From assembly GCA_964580525.1 (NCBI GenBank), contig CAZOKN010000011.1:1-43652 (forward strand): a stretch of 43,652 nucleotides of DNA, written 5' to 3'. Shown piece after piece: positions 24,945 to 34,076 of this stretch. The position numbers were made by a program, and so were the translations under genes. Source of the DNA: CAZOKN01 sp964580525 (GTDB taxonomy: Bacteria > Pseudomonadota > Alphaproteobacteria > Rickettsiales > UBA6187). Within the stretch, counting starts at the first letter, position 1, and the number at the start of each line of letters is the position of its first letter. The notes below the pieces were generated by a model. That model was given only the letters and a program-made list of their open reading frames with translations, did not search any database and was not told the DNA's origin.

Positions 24945-25828
24945 CAAAAGCAAAAATAATTGACGGCAAAGCATTTGCTGAAAAACTGCGTGAAAAAATA
25001 AAAAAGCAGGTTACAACTTTAAAAAACAAAAATGGCATAACTCCTGGCCTTGCTGTTGTTCTTGTTGGAGAAGATCCTGCCAGTCAGGTTTATGTTCGCA
25101 ATAAGGGCAAACAGACTGTTGATGTCGGTATGAATTCTTTTGAATTTAAAATGCCAGCCACAATCACACAGGCCGATTTGATAAAAAAAGTTGAAGAATT
25201 AAACAATGACAAAAAAGTAAATGGTATATTGGTACAACTTCCTCTTCCTTCTCATATAGAAGAAAAGGCAGTTATAAATTCCATTTCTCCTGCAAAAGAT
25301 GTTGATGGATTCCACGTTATAAATGCCGGCATGCTTGCCACTGGGCAAGAAGCTGCTGTACCATGCACACCACTTGGCTGCCTAATATTATTAAAAGATA
25401 CGCTTGGAGATTTATCAGGACTAAAAGCCGTTGTTATTGGCCGCTCAAATATAGTTGGCAAACCAATGGCACAATTATTATTACGTGAGAACTGCACTGT
25501 AACAATGGCGCACTCACGCACTAAAGATCTCGCAGCAGAATGTCGCAAGGCTGATATTGTTGTTTCTGCTGTTGGCGTTGAAGAGATAGTACGTGGGGAA
25601 TGGATAAAGCCTGGCGCGACTGTTATTGACGTTGGAATCAACCGGGTTGCCACCAGCGATGGCGGTTCCAAACTTGTTGGTGATGTTAATTTTAATGAAG
25701 TTTCAAAGGTAGCAGGATATATAACTCCAGTACCTGGTGGAGTTGGTCCAATGACAATTGCCTGCTTGCTTAAAAACACTTTGGATATAACCTGCAAACA
25801 GAATAATGTTGCTGTACCTGATGCATAA
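24941..25828 (+). CDS. folD: Methylenetetrahydrofolate dehydrogenase/cyclohydrolase
   Basis: A bifunctional one-carbon enzyme interconverting 5,10-methylene-, methenyl- and 10-formyl-tetrahydrofolate with NADP. The 295 residues are full length. Seen are GLAVVLVGEDPASQVYVRNK with the catalytic lysine region, GILVQLPLPSHIE, SPAKDVDGFHVINAG, AVVIGRSNIVGKPMAQLL for the NADP fold and the ending ITPVPGGVGPMTIACLLKN. The start overlaps the reductase stop by 4 bases (ATGA), and its own last 8 bases overlap the next gene. Sharing an operon with an NADPH-producing reductase is consistent with its NADP use but may be incidental. Confidence 0.96.
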   Translation: MTKAKIIDGKAFAEKLREKIKKQVTTLKNKNGITPGLAVVLVGEDPASQVYVRNKGKQTVDVGMNSFEFKMPATITQADLIKKVEELNNDKKVNGILVQLPLPSHIEEKAVINSISPAKDVDGFHVINAGMLATGQEAAVPCTPLGCLILLKDTLGDLSGLKAVVIGRSNIVGKPMAQLLLRENCTVTMAHSRTKDLAAECRKADIVVSAVGVEEIVRGEWIKPGATVIDVGINRVATSDGGSKLVGDVNFNEVSKVAGYITPVPGGVGPMTIACLLKNTLDITCKQNNVAVPDA

Positions 25829-27014
25829 TAATCTAACCGCAGATGTCACAATAGTTGGAGCCGGCCTAAACGGCATCACCCTCGCCTGCTCATTAGCACA
25901 AAATGGCGTTTCGGTTATTGTTCTTGAAAGCGGTGATTTAAGCCTAATAAATAACAAAGAATCTGATGGGCGCACCAGCGCGCTCTCCTCACGCTCAGTG
26001 GAAATATTCCAAGAAATCAGCGCGTGGGACAATATGAAGAATCATGCCGGGGCAATTTTAGATATCAGAGTTACAGACGGCAATTCACCATTATTTTTAC
26101 ATTACGATCATAGCATGGTCGGCGACAACCCAATGGGTTATATAGTTGAGAATTTTTATATAAGAAGCGCCTTATTTATTCTTGCAGAAAAATCCAGTAA
26201 TATCAGTATATTAGATAAATCTTCTTATGAAAAAATTGAATATTTTGATAGCAAAGCTGAAATCACATTAAGTAATAAAACAAAAATTACATCCTCACTC
26301 ATAATCGGTGCTGACGGACGTAATTCATCCATCAGAAAAAATGCTGGAATAAAAGCAACCGAGTGGCCATATCACCAATCAGGAATTGTTTTCACCGTCA
26401 AACATGAAAAAACTCATAATGGCGTTGCTTATGAACGTTTTCTCCCAGCTGGCCCTTTTGCCATCTTGCCTATGGCAGACTCTTACCATTCATCCATTGT
26501 ATGGACTGAAAAAAGCCATTTAGCACCACTATTTATGAAAATGCAGGACGCGGAATTTCTGGAACAATTATATATCCGCTTCGGCCATCATCTTGGTAAA
26601 TTAGAAGTTGTCAGCAAACGCTTTGCATACCCTCTGGAGCTTGTTTACGCAAATAAATATACCGCCAACCGCCTTGCTTTAATTGGTGATGCCGCTCATG
26701 CAATGCATCCAATTGCCGGCCAAGGCTTTAATCTTGGCTTACGGGATATTCCTGTTTTGACAAAATTAATTTCAGAAGCAAAAAAACTTGGACAGGATGT
26801 TGGCAGTGAACAAATTCTTCTGCAATATGAAGAGCAACGCAAGTTTGACAACGTTTCACTTTTAGCTATAACAGATTTACTTACTCGCTTGTTTTCTAAC
26901 GATATTATGCCAATAAAAACCGCAAGGAGAATTGGCCTTGCCGCGGTAAATAAAATGCCTTCGCTAAAGAAAGTTTTTATAAAACATGCTATGGGAAAAA
27001 CTAGGTATTTGTAA
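25821..27014 (+). CDS. UbiH/UbiF/COQ6-family FAD-dependent hydroxylase
   Basis: A flavin monooxygenase that probably hydroxylates the aromatic ring of a ubiquinone intermediate. With ATG 25821 the product is 397 residues; an ATG at 25806 would add five. The FAD motif VTIVGAGLNGITLACSLA is at about 9-26, LIIGADGRNSSIRKNAGI is the conserved DG region, and LIGDAAHAMHPIAGQGFNLG is the family signature. The ring position it acts on (UbiH, UbiF, UbiI, UbiL or UbiM type) cannot be assigned by eye. It overlaps the folD stop by 8 bases. A 17-base tandem duplication begins inside its last codons (27008-27041). Confidence 0.9.
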   Translation: MHNNLTADVTIVGAGLNGITLACSLAQNGVSVIVLESGDLSLINNKESDGRTSALSSRSVEIFQEISAWDNMKNHAGAILDIRVTDGNSPLFLHYDHSMVGDNPMGYIVENFYIRSALFILAEKSSNISILDKSSYEKIEYFDSKAEITLSNKTKITSSLIIGADGRNSSIRKNAGIKATEWPYHQSGIVFTVKHEKTHNGVAYERFLPAGPFAILPMADSYHSSIVWTEKSHLAPLFMKMQDAEFLEQLYIRFGHHLGKLEVVSKRFAYPLELVYANKYTANRLALIGDAAHAMHPIAGQGFNLGLRDIPVLTKLISEAKKLGQDVGSEQILLQYEEQRKFDNVSLLAITDLLTRLFSNDIMPIKTARRIGLAAVNKMPSLKKVFIKHAMGKTRYL

Positions 27015-27041
27015 AAATATATTGTTTGTAGAAATATATTG
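27008..27041. repeat. 17-base tandem duplication over a stop codon
   Basis: Unit 1 is 27008-27024 and unit 2 is 27025-27041; they differ at one base (TTTGTAA versus TTTGTAG at the start). The UbiH-type stop TAA lies in unit 1, so the second copy is non-coding. Confidence 0.85.
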
Positions 27042-27093
27042 ATAGCATGGACATAAAATGTATTATCCACTGAAAAAATAATGCTGAGAAATT

Positions 27094-28071
27094 ATGCGCT
27101 TATCGATAGTAATCCCCGTATATAACGAAAAAGAAAACATAAAGCCAATGCTGGAGGAGCTTGAAAAAGCCTTAAATTCGGTTGAGCATGAAATTATATT
27201 TGTCGACGATGGTTCAAACGACGGCACGCCAAATGTTATAAATGAGTCTGCAAAGAAGAATGTTAGGCTGGTGCAATTCGCCCGTAATTTTGGTCAAACT
27301 TCAGCTATGGCGGCTGGTATTGGCGCAGCACGCGGAGAATTTATTGCAACACTTGATGGTGACTTACAAAATGACCCTTCTGATATCTTGATGATGTTAG
27401 ACAAGCTGGAAAAAGAATCTTTAGATATAGTTGCTGGTCGCAGAAAAAAACGTAAAGATGGTATGTATTTACGTAAAATACCAAGCAAAATAGCCAACAA
27501 ACTGATTCGTAAATTGACGAAAGTTTATATCAGTGATTATGGCTGCACTTTAAAAGTTTTCCGCTCTTCAATTGCAAAAAAACTCGATTTATATGGCGAA
27601 TTGCACAGATTCATACCAATTTTGGGAAGTATAGAAGGCGCAAAAATTGCAGAAGTTGATGTTAAGCACCATGCCCGTAAATTCGGCACTTCCAAATATG
27701 GATTGGGAAGAACTTTCAGAGTTATAAGCGATTTGCTGCTAATGGTTTTCTTCCTAAAATATCGCCAGAAACCAATGCACCTCTTCGGAACACTTGGCAC
27801 TTCGATGTTGATGGCAGGTGGTTTGATAGAGTTCTATCTTCTTGTTCTAAAAGTTTTCGGCGAAGATATTGGTGGCAGACCGTTATTTTATGTTGGCATA
27901 CTTCTTCTTATCACCGGAGTACAACTTATAACAACAGGATTCGTAGCTGAACTCTTAATGCGTACTTATTATGGCTCGCAAGGTAAAAAACCTTACAACA
28001 TAAAACAAACTTTTATCGGCGGAAAAGCAGAGGATGCTACTCAAAAAGAAATACATACTATTGATAATTAA
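27094..28071 (+). CDS. GT2 glycosyltransferase with C-terminal membrane helices
   Basis: A family 2 glycosyltransferase of the dolichyl/undecaprenyl-phosphate sugar synthase type (GtrB, ArnC, DPM1-like). It would move a sugar from a nucleotide donor to a polyprenyl phosphate at the cytoplasmic face. The GT-A domain has LSIVIPVYNEKENI at the N-terminus, IFVDDGSNDGT (about 35-45) and the metal site ATLDGDLQNDP (about 86-96). Two transmembrane helices lie at about 228-252 and 264-290, typical of this group. The last 38 bases overlap the next gene, a flippase-like protein. The sugar is not known from sequence. Confidence 0.9.
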   Translation: MRLSIVIPVYNEKENIKPMLEELEKALNSVEHEIIFVDDGSNDGTPNVINESAKKNVRLVQFARNFGQTSAMAAGIGAARGEFIATLDGDLQNDPSDILMMLDKLEKESLDIVAGRRKKRKDGMYLRKIPSKIANKLIRKLTKVYISDYGCTLKVFRSSIAKKLDLYGELHRFIPILGSIEGAKIAEVDVKHHARKFGTSKYGLGRTFRVISDLLLMVFFLKYRQKPMHLFGTLGTSMLMAGGLIEFYLLVLKVFGEDIGGRPLFYVGILLLITGVQLITTGFVAELLMRTYYGSQGKKPYNIKQTFIGGKAEDATQKEIHTIDN

Positions 28072-28915
28072 GATTTGTGTAATAGTTGCAGCATTTGCTT
28101 TAATTTTTCATAAAGCAGATACTGAAGAACTGTTACATTATTTAAAATCTGCCAATCCTTTATCATTAATTGCTGCGTATGTATTTCTAACTTTTGCACA
28201 AATAATTAGTGCATATAGAACAAGATTTTATTTTGCATCATCAGGCCTTAACTTTAATAATAAATTTGCCGTAGGATTATATTTCGTTGGCATGTTTTTG
28301 AATAATATCTTGCCTGGAGGAATTGGTGGCGATGCCTATAAAATTTATATTATAGGAAAGCTTAGTGACTTCCCCCGCCTTACTTCGTTACGCCTGTTAA
28401 TTTCCGAACGTGCAAGCGGCCTTCTCCTTCTAATATTGCTTTCTGTCTTTTTTGCATTTTTTAGCAATCTCGGGAATGTAATGCCTCACGTAAATTTATT
28501 TTTATTGTTAATAGTTATTATAACAATTCCTTGTTATTTCATAAGCATACAAGTACTTCTTAAAGAAAAACCCACAACTGCTTTACGTGCATCTACATAT
28601 TCATTTTTTGTGCAAATTGCCGGCGCGTTTATAATAACAGCAATCCTCTACGGCCTTGGTAAAGATATAACAAATATTTCCGATACTTCCGGCTATATAA
28701 TGTTATTTTTAATTTCGTCAGTTATAGCAATCCTGCCGATTTCAATTGGCGGCGCTGGAGTGCGCGAACTAACTTTCATGTATGGCGGCAAGCTACTTGG
28801 CCTCGATCCAGAAATAGGAATTGCAATAGCAATGATATATTTTTTAGTAAGCATCATTTGTTCATTGAACGGCTTTATTTTTTGGCATAAGCTTGAGAAA
28901 TTATATAAGGAGTAA
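28034..28915 (+). CDS. Flippase-like YbhN/LPG-synthase transmembrane-domain protein
   Basis: A 293-residue polytopic membrane protein of the UPF0104/YbhN family (lysylphosphatidylglycerol synthase TM region). Conserved pieces are FLNNILPGGIGGDAYKIYII, LRLLISERASGLLLL and AILPISIGGAGVRELTFMYG, with roughly seven hydrophobic segments. There is no C-terminal aminoacyl-transfer domain, so it is not a full MprF. Family members accompany glycosyltransferases that build lipid-linked sugars, and here it overlaps such a gene by 38 bases; transport or modification of a sugar-lipid is a reasonable inference. The start at 28034 is the only ATG that keeps the first helix; the ribosome site AGAGG is unusually close. 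Confidence 0.82.
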   Translation: MLLKKKYILLIIKICVIVAAFALIFHKADTEELLHYLKSANPLSLIAAYVFLTFAQIISAYRTRFYFASSGLNFNNKFAVGLYFVGMFLNNILPGGIGGDAYKIYIIGKLSDFPRLTSLRLLISERASGLLLLILLSVFFAFFSNLGNVMPHVNLFLLLIVIITIPCYFISIQVLLKEKPTTALRASTYSFFVQIAGAFIITAILYGLGKDITNISDTSGYIMLFLISSVIAILPISIGGAGVRELTFMYGGKLLGLDPEIGIAIAMIYFLVSIICSLNGFIFWHKLEKLYKE

Positions 28916-28917
28916 AC

Positions 28918-29478
28918 ATGGCTGCACTACAAACACCTGAAGCAGAAATAGGTATGATAGCACCGGATTTCAGTCTTAAGGGAACTGATGGAAAAATATA
29001 TTCACTACAAAACGTACATGGTGAAAATGGCCTGCTGGTTATGTTCATCTGCAACCATTGTCCTTATGTGAAAGCTATAATTGACAAAATTATCAGAGAT
29101 ACTAAAGAGCTAAAAAATTATGGCATAAATTCTATTGCCATAATGTCGAACAGCACGAGTGAATATCCTGAGGATTCTTTTGAAAATATGCAAAAACTGG
29201 CGCAGGAAAAACAACTTCCATTTCCTTATGTGATTGATGAAACACAGCAAATTGCCAAAGCATATCGCGCTGTTTGCACGCCTGATTTTTTTGGCTTCAA
29301 TAGAAATTTAGAATTGCAATATCGCGGCAGGTTGGATAGCTCAGGCCGCGAAAACAATCCCTCAGCCGAGCGTGATCTTTTCAACGCCATGATGCAAATC
29401 TCACAATTAGACAAAGGCCCAAGAGTGCAAAAATCAAGCATTGGCTGCTCGATAAAGTGGAAGGGGTTGGTGGATTAA
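28918..29478 (+). CDS. Thioredoxin-like redoxin with CNHC motif
   Basis: A 186-residue AhpC/TSA-Redoxin-family protein. The fold begins with IGMIAPDFSLKGTDGKIYSL (11-30), the strand LLVMFICNHCPYVKAI (39-54) holds C45 and C48, and YRAVCTPDFFGFN contains the cis-proline region with a further Cys. No signal peptide is visible, so it is likely cytosolic. Members with CNHCPYV are common in proteobacteria and annotated only as thioredoxin family; the partner is unknown. An AAGGAG ribosome site precedes ATG 28918. Its stop overlaps the stop of the convergent SDR gene by 3 bases. Confidence 0.88.
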   Translation: MAALQTPEAEIGMIAPDFSLKGTDGKIYSLQNVHGENGLLVMFICNHCPYVKAIIDKIIRDTKELKNYGINSIAIMSNSTSEYPEDSFENMQKLAQEKQLPFPYVIDETQQIAKAYRAVCTPDFFGFNRNLELQYRGRLDSSGRENNPSAERDLFNAMMQISQLDKGPRVQKSSIGCSIKWKGLVD

Positions 29479-30212
29479 TAAAAATCCGCCCCAATCAAAT
29501 GCTTTCCCCCATCCAGTGCAAGAATCTGGCCAGTCATGGAATGAGATGAGAGTATAAACCTCACAGCGTTACAAATTTCTTCAACATCAGCGCCATTTTG
29601 CAATGGCGTTTTTTTCCTGGCTCTGTCAAAAGTTTCTTTTGTTTCCCTGTCATTTGGTAAAGTGTGACCAGGGCCAATGCCATTAACCCGCACACTTGGC
29701 GCAAGCTGACGCGCCAGCATTTGCGTTGCCACCCAAAGGCCATTTTTACTGATAGCATAAGACAAAAATTTATCCGGCAAATTGAGTACACAATAATCCA
29801 GCATGTTGATTATATTGCCTTTATTTTTGCCAAGTTGATCAGCAAATTGTTGTGCCAAAACAATGGGTGCATAGAGATTTATATCAATATGTTTTTTCCA
29901 ACTTTCGCTGCTTAATTTTTTGATATCATCATTATAAAAAACTGAGGCATTATTTATTAGGCAGGTAATTTTTTTGAATGTTTTATTAGCATCCAGAAAT
30001 ATTTTTCTAACCTGTTTTTCATCTGACAAATCAGCTTTTACAGATATAGCTTTTCTGCCAAGTTTATTTATTTTTTTACACAGCAAATCTGCATCTTTTT
30101 TTGAGGTGTTATAATGTACAACAACATCCCAACCATCTTTGGCCATAGAGAGCGATAATGCCTCCCCTATTCTCTTTGCCGCACCTGTAATTAGAACTAC
30201 TTTCTCGCTCAT
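29475..30212 (-). CDS. Short-chain dehydrogenase/reductase, FolM/pteridine-reductase-like
   Basis: A 245-residue classical SDR using NAD(P)H. The cofactor motif is TGAAKRIGEALSLSMAKDG (9-27); the TGxxxRxG form with Arg is the one found in pteridine reductases and FolM, which reduce dihydromonapterin or dihydrofolate. LINNASVF (about 86-93) and the catalytic SYAISKNGL (Tyr and Lys) are present, and the C-terminus ILALDGGKHL is typical. A FolM role would fit folD nearby but on the other strand. It has its own divergent start against the Kef gene and shares its stop region with the redoxin gene. Confidence 0.85.
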   Translation of the reverse strand: MSEKVVLITGAAKRIGEALSLSMAKDGWDVVVHYNTSKKDADLLCKKINKLGRKAISVKADLSDEKQVRKIFLDANKTFKKITCLINNASVFYNDDIKKLSSESWKKHIDINLYAPIVLAQQFADQLGKNKGNIINMLDYCVLNLPDKFLSYAISKNGLWVATQMLARQLAPSVRVNGIGPGHTLPNDRETKETFDRARKKTPLQNGADVEEICNAVRFILSSHSMTGQILALDGGKHLIGADFY

Positions 30213-30285
30213 AAAAAACCATTTAAATTATGTTTTTATGTAAATATAAATTTATAACAAAAATACCAAGTAAAAATCCTTATAC

Positions 30286-30314
30286 TTTACACTTATACTC
30301 TAGACTAATATAAC
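30286..30314 (+). promoter_or_regulatory. Predicted sigma70-type promoter of the Kef-que-apaG unit
   Basis: TTTACA (30286-30291) and TATAAC (30309-30314) are 17 bases apart. The predicted start near 30321 leaves a leader of about 24 bases with AAGGA (30332-30336) before ATG 30345. Confidence 0.5.
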
Positions 30315-30344
30315 TTTTATATATCAAGCTTCAAGGAATTATAA

Positions 30345-32078
30345 ATGGAACATGTAGGTTACCTACCACAGATAGTTGTTTTACTTTCAGCAGCAGTTTT
30401 TGTGGTTACCATATTTAAGCGCCTAAATCTAAGCCCAGTGCTCGGCTATTTAGTCGCTGGCGCTATGATTGGCGAACATGGTTTCGGCTACATACAATCC
30501 TCTGATTTACAAGTTATGGGCGAGCTTGGAATAGTATTTCTATTATTTGCTATTGGCCTGGAGCTTACAACCGAACGTCTTATGGCCATGCGTATACATG
30601 TTTTCGGTTTCGGTACACTACAAGTTGTTTTAACCGCAACATTAATTGGAACAATATGTTGGCTGGTTGGAATAAAAATAGAAACGGCAATAATAATCGG
30701 CGGATCGCTCGCACTTTCTTCAACAGCAATCGTTTTACGTGTTATTGCTGACTCAAACAGCCAAGCAACACAGGTGGGAAGGCTTGCCCTTGCTAATTTA
30801 TTATTGCAGGACTTGGCCGTTGTGCCGCTACTTGTTCTGGTTCCTTTATTAGCATCTGGAACTCAGGACATTTTATCAGCACTTGCAACAGTTTCGCTAA
30901 AAGCAGCACTTGCGTTAGTTATAATCTTCTTCCTTGGCAGAATGCTTATAAGACCACTTTTCAAATCAATCGCGTCTATAAAAAGCAGTGACCTTTTCGT
31001 TGCCGCAACTTTGCTGGTTGTTCTTGGTGCATCACTAGCTACAAAATATATGGGTTTATCGCTTGCAATGGGTGCTTTTATAGCAGGCTTGCTAGTTGCT
31101 GAAACACAATATCAAAATCAGGTGGAAGATAATATTATGCAGTTTAAAGGATTGCTAATGGGATTATTTTTCATGACAGTTGGCATGACAATAAATCCTG
31201 CCACAATCTATAGTAAATTGATTCTTATTTTCGTGCTTTCTTTTGCTGTTATAGTTCTTAAAGCTACGATCATATTTGTTTTATCACGAATATTCCGCTT
31301 TCCGCTCGGGCCATCAATTCAGGCGGGACTGCTACTTTCTCAAGGTAGTGAGTTTGCTTTCATCTTGTTTGGCATAGCATCCCGCTCTGATATGAATCTT
31401 ATAACTCCTGAAACTGCAGAAATATTACTTACCGTGGTTACGATCACAATGGCTTTCACTCCTATGCTTTCTAAGTTGGGTGACATAGTTGTCAAAAAAA
31501 CCGAAACAACACACCGAGAACCAGAAAATAATAAAAAACACCGCGAAGATACTGCTCATGAGGTTTCAGACCTAAATCGCCATGTTGTTATAGCTGGTTT
31601 TGGTCGCGTGGGTGAAATGGTTGCCCGCCTGCTTTCAGCAAAGAAAGTAAATTATGTAGTGCTTGAAGTCGATTCAAAGCGCGTAAAGAAAGGGCGTGAC
31701 AAGGGATTTCCGGTTTATCGTGGCGATGCCAGCAAACTGCATGACCTACGAACTGTAGGTATAGAGAGAGCAAAAGCAGTAATTATTACCATAAATGAAA
31801 CAACTTACTTGAAAAAATCAGTAAAAGTGATTAATAGAGTATTCCCTGATATGCCAATAGTTATAAGGGCGGCAGACCTCAGCAATCTAAAAACGCTTGA
31901 AAAAATCGGTGCCACTGTTGTTGTACCTGAAAAATATGAAGCAGGTTTGCAGATGGCAGGAGCACTACTCAAAGCCATTGGCGTTACTGAATTTGAAGTA
32001 AGCAGGTTAAAAAACCAGTTCAGGGCTGGAAATTATAAACAGGCAAAGGAAACAATGCCTATAGACAGCGAAAGTTAA
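30345..32078 (+). CDS. Kef/CPA2-type monovalent cation:proton antiporter with RCK domain
   Basis: An inner-membrane antiporter exchanging K+ or Na+ for protons. The 577 residues have about 12 membrane segments to residue 380 (LLFAIGLELTTERLM, ALSSTAIVLRVI, LLLSQGSEFAFILFG) and a C-terminal TrkA-N/RCK domain from about 413, with VVIAGFGRVGEMVARLL for nucleotide binding. There is no TrkA-C domain after it. In KefB/KefC the RCK domain is gated by glutathione adducts; I cannot tell whether this copy is. It is followed after 10 bases by queE, so the antiporter leads the preQ gene unit, with no obvious functional link. Confidence 0.92.
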   Translation: MEHVGYLPQIVVLLSAAVFVVTIFKRLNLSPVLGYLVAGAMIGEHGFGYIQSSDLQVMGELGIVFLLFAIGLELTTERLMAMRIHVFGFGTLQVVLTATLIGTICWLVGIKIETAIIIGGSLALSSTAIVLRVIADSNSQATQVGRLALANLLLQDLAVVPLLVLVPLLASGTQDILSALATVSLKAALALVIIFFLGRMLIRPLFKSIASIKSSDLFVAATLLVVLGASLATKYMGLSLAMGAFIAGLLVAETQYQNQVEDNIMQFKGLLMGLFFMTVGMTINPATIYSKLILIFVLSFAVIVLKATIIFVLSRIFRFPLGPSIQAGLLLSQGSEFAFILFGIASRSDMNLITPETAEILLTVVTITMAFTPMLSKLGDIVVKKTETTHREPENNKKHREDTAHEVSDLNRHVVIAGFGRVGEMVARLLSAKKVNYVVLEVDSKRVKKGRDKGFPVYRGDASKLHDLRTVGIERAKAVIITINETTYLKKSVKVINRVFPDMPIVIRAADLSNLKTLEKIGATVVVPEKYEAGLQMAGALLKAIGVTEFEVSRLKNQFRAGNYKQAKETMPIDSES

Positions 32079-32088
32079 AATTAATTAT

Positions 32089-32766
32089 ATGTTTGGAGAT
32101 AACCCTATTCGCCCTCCTAAAAAGGGAGATGGTGACCTGTTAGACGTAAAAAATATCTTTGCCACCTTCCAGGGCGAAGGTATTTATACTGGATGGCCCG
32201 CAGTTTTTGTGCGCCTTGGCGGCTGCAATCTGGCTTGCGATTTCTGCGATACTGATTTTGAAGATTACAAAGAAATTTCCCTACCCGACATATTGGAGAA
32301 AATCAACGAATTATCCGGAAAGAAATCTGGGAATTTCACACATAAGCTTATTGTAATCACTGGTGGTGAACCTTTACGCCAACCCATTGAAAAACTTTGC
32401 GAAAAATTAATTATATCTGGCTACAAAGTACAAATTGAAACCAACGGCACATTGTTTCGTGATCTTGACAAAAATGTCGATATTATCTGCTCACCAAAAA
32501 ATACAGGCAATGGCTATAGCTCTATACGTGACGACCTGTTACAGCGCCTTAACGCCATAAAATTTATCGTATCTGCTCATAATCCATTATATAAAAATGT
32601 TGCAAATATTGGTCAAAACACGTACAACACACCTGTTTATATCCAGCCTATGGATGAGTGTGATGCAAAAAAAAATAAGCAAAACACTATTTTGGCTTTA
32701 AAAATAGCTTCCGAAAATGGCTATAGGATTTCTGTGCAGACGCATAAAGTTTTGGAAATAGAATGA
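32089..32766 (+). CDS. queE: 7-carboxy-7-deazaguanine synthase
   Basis: A radical-SAM enzyme that turns 6-carboxy-tetrahydropterin into 7-carboxy-7-deazaguanine in queuosine biosynthesis. The 225 residues start with the QueE-type FATFQGEGIYTGWPAVFVRL (24-43) and the cluster cysteines C46, C50 and C53 in GGCNLACDFCDTDF. ITGGEPLRQP (SAM contact) and ETNGT follow, and the C-terminus ISVQTHKVLEIE is the family ending. Its stop overlaps the queC start by 4 bases. queD, which would make its substrate, is not in the window. Confidence 0.96.
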   Translation: MFGDNPIRPPKKGDGDLLDVKNIFATFQGEGIYTGWPAVFVRLGGCNLACDFCDTDFEDYKEISLPDILEKINELSGKKSGNFTHKLIVITGGEPLRQPIEKLCEKLIISGYKVQIETNGTLFRDLDKNVDIICSPKNTGNGYSSIRDDLLQRLNAIKFIVSAHNPLYKNVANIGQNTYNTPVYIQPMDECDAKKNKQNTILALKIASENGYRISVQTHKVLEIE

Positions 32767-33434
32767 AAAAAGCAATAATACTACTAAGCGGAGGCCTAGA
32801 CTCCACAACGACTGCAGCCATTGCCAAAGCAGAAGGATACGAACTTTATGCCTTGTCGTTTAAATATGGTCAACGACATTCTGTAGAATTAGCCTCGGCA
32901 AAAAAAGTAGCTGAGCACTTAAAAATAAAAGAACACAAAATTGCCGAAATAGACCTCAGACTTTTTGGAGGATCTGCACTTACTGATGATATCTCAGTAC
33001 CTAAAGATCGCGACACCAGCAATAACGATGTTCCTGTAACTTATGTTCCCGCGCGTAACACGATATTTCTTTCATTCGCCCTCGCCTATGCTGAGGTAAC
33101 GGGAGCATTCGATATTTTTATTGGCGCTAATATCCTTGATTACAGCGGCTATCCTGATTGCAGACCGGAATATTTGCAGGCTTTTGAAAATATGGCAAAT
33201 CTTGCCACAGCAGCAACTTTAAACAGTGAAAATAAATTTAAAATACACGCACCTTTGCTAAAAATGACTAAGAGTGAAATAATAAAAAAAGGTCTTGAGC
33301 TCGGCATTGATTATTCAATAACAATCAGTTGCTACGACCCAACTCCAGAAGGAAAACCTTGCGGCCATTGTGATTCATGCCAGTTGCGTAATAAAGGCTT
33401 TGCTGAAAATAGAATGAACGACCCGGCAGCTTAA
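32763..33434 (+). CDS. queC: 7-cyano-7-deazaguanine (preQ0) synthase
   Basis: ATP-dependent conversion of 7-carboxy-7-deazaguanine with ammonia to preQ0. The 223-residue protein has the PP-loop LLSGGLDSTTTAAIAK (7-22), YVPARNTIFLSFALAYAE, and a zinc site of four cysteines near the end (C190, C200, C203, C206; GKPCGHCDSCQLR). It starts inside the queE stop (ATGA), so the two enzymes are made together. The 65-base gap after it shows no clear terminator, and the GNAT, queF and apaG follow in the same direction. Confidence 0.97.
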   Translation: MKKAIILLSGGLDSTTTAAIAKAEGYELYALSFKYGQRHSVELASAKKVAEHLKIKEHKIAEIDLRLFGGSALTDDISVPKDRDTSNNDVPVTYVPARNTIFLSFALAYAEVTGAFDIFIGANILDYSGYPDCRPEYLQAFENMANLATAATLNSENKFKIHAPLLKMTKSEIIKKGLELGIDYSITISCYDPTPEGKPCGHCDSCQLRNKGFAENRMNDPAA

Positions 33435-33502
33435 ACCTTGCTTTTTCAGCATTTTTAGCTTAATTATCTCTTCTGCTTATATAAATTTTATGGTTTTTAG
33501 TG

Positions 33503-34075
33503 ATGAATCCGGAATCTATTTTTGAAGCATTTCCTTCAATACACGTAAATGACGAATATATTTTACGTCAGATCAGCTATAATGATATTGAAGATTATTT
33601 TGCTTATATGCAGGAAGAAGATGTAATAAAATATGTTCCTGAAGAATGTATCCCGCGCACAATAGAACGTGCAAAGGAAGAAATAGATTATAATCTTGAT
33701 TTATATCGGTATAGGCGCAGCATTTATTGGGCACTGGCGCGTAAAGATAATAATAAACTGATTGGCTCTTGCGGTTTTAATTACTGGAATCGCGACCATA
33801 AAAGAACAGAAATCAGCTATGATTTAAACAAAAAATACTGGGGCAAGGGTATCATGACTAGCACTGTGAAAGCTGTTTTGGCTTTTGCATTCACCCGCAT
33901 GGATTTACATAGAGTGGAAGCAACTGTTACCCCTACAAATCAGGCCTCTCTTGGAGTTTTAAAAAAGATGGGCTTTCAAAAAGAAGGTATTTTACGCGAG
34001 CAAAAACTCCTACATGGCAAATTTTATGATGCTATTATATTGTCGTTATTGCAAAAAGAATATTTGAAGTTTTAG
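33503..34075 (+). CDS. GNAT N-acetyltransferase, RimJ/RimL type
   Basis: Transfers an acetyl group from acetyl-CoA to an amine, often a protein N-terminus in this subfamily. The 190-residue protein shows SIYWALARKDNNKLIGSCGF, the strand KRTEISYDLNKKYWGKGIMT, where the GKG part is the CoA pyrophosphate loop, and HRVEATVTPTNQASLGVLKK, the classical RimJ/RimL motif. The start is ATG 33503; a GTG directly before it at 33500 is in frame. It sits between queC and queF and ends 1 base before queF. Its substrate is unknown; being inside the que run does not show that it acts on a queuosine intermediate. Confidence 0.88.
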   Translation: MNPESIFEAFPSIHVNDEYILRQISYNDIEDYFAYMQEEDVIKYVPEECIPRTIERAKEEIDYNLDLYRYRRSIYWALARKDNNKLIGSCGFNYWNRDHKRTEISYDLNKKYWGKGIMTSTVKAVLAFAFTRMDLHRVEATVTPTNQASLGVLKKMGFQKEGILREQKLLHGKFYDAIILSLLQKEYLKF

Positions 34076-34076
34076 T

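Noticed and set aside
27060..27072. DnaA-box-like TTATCCACT
   Set aside because: Single imperfect hit with no cluster of boxes or replication genes nearby.
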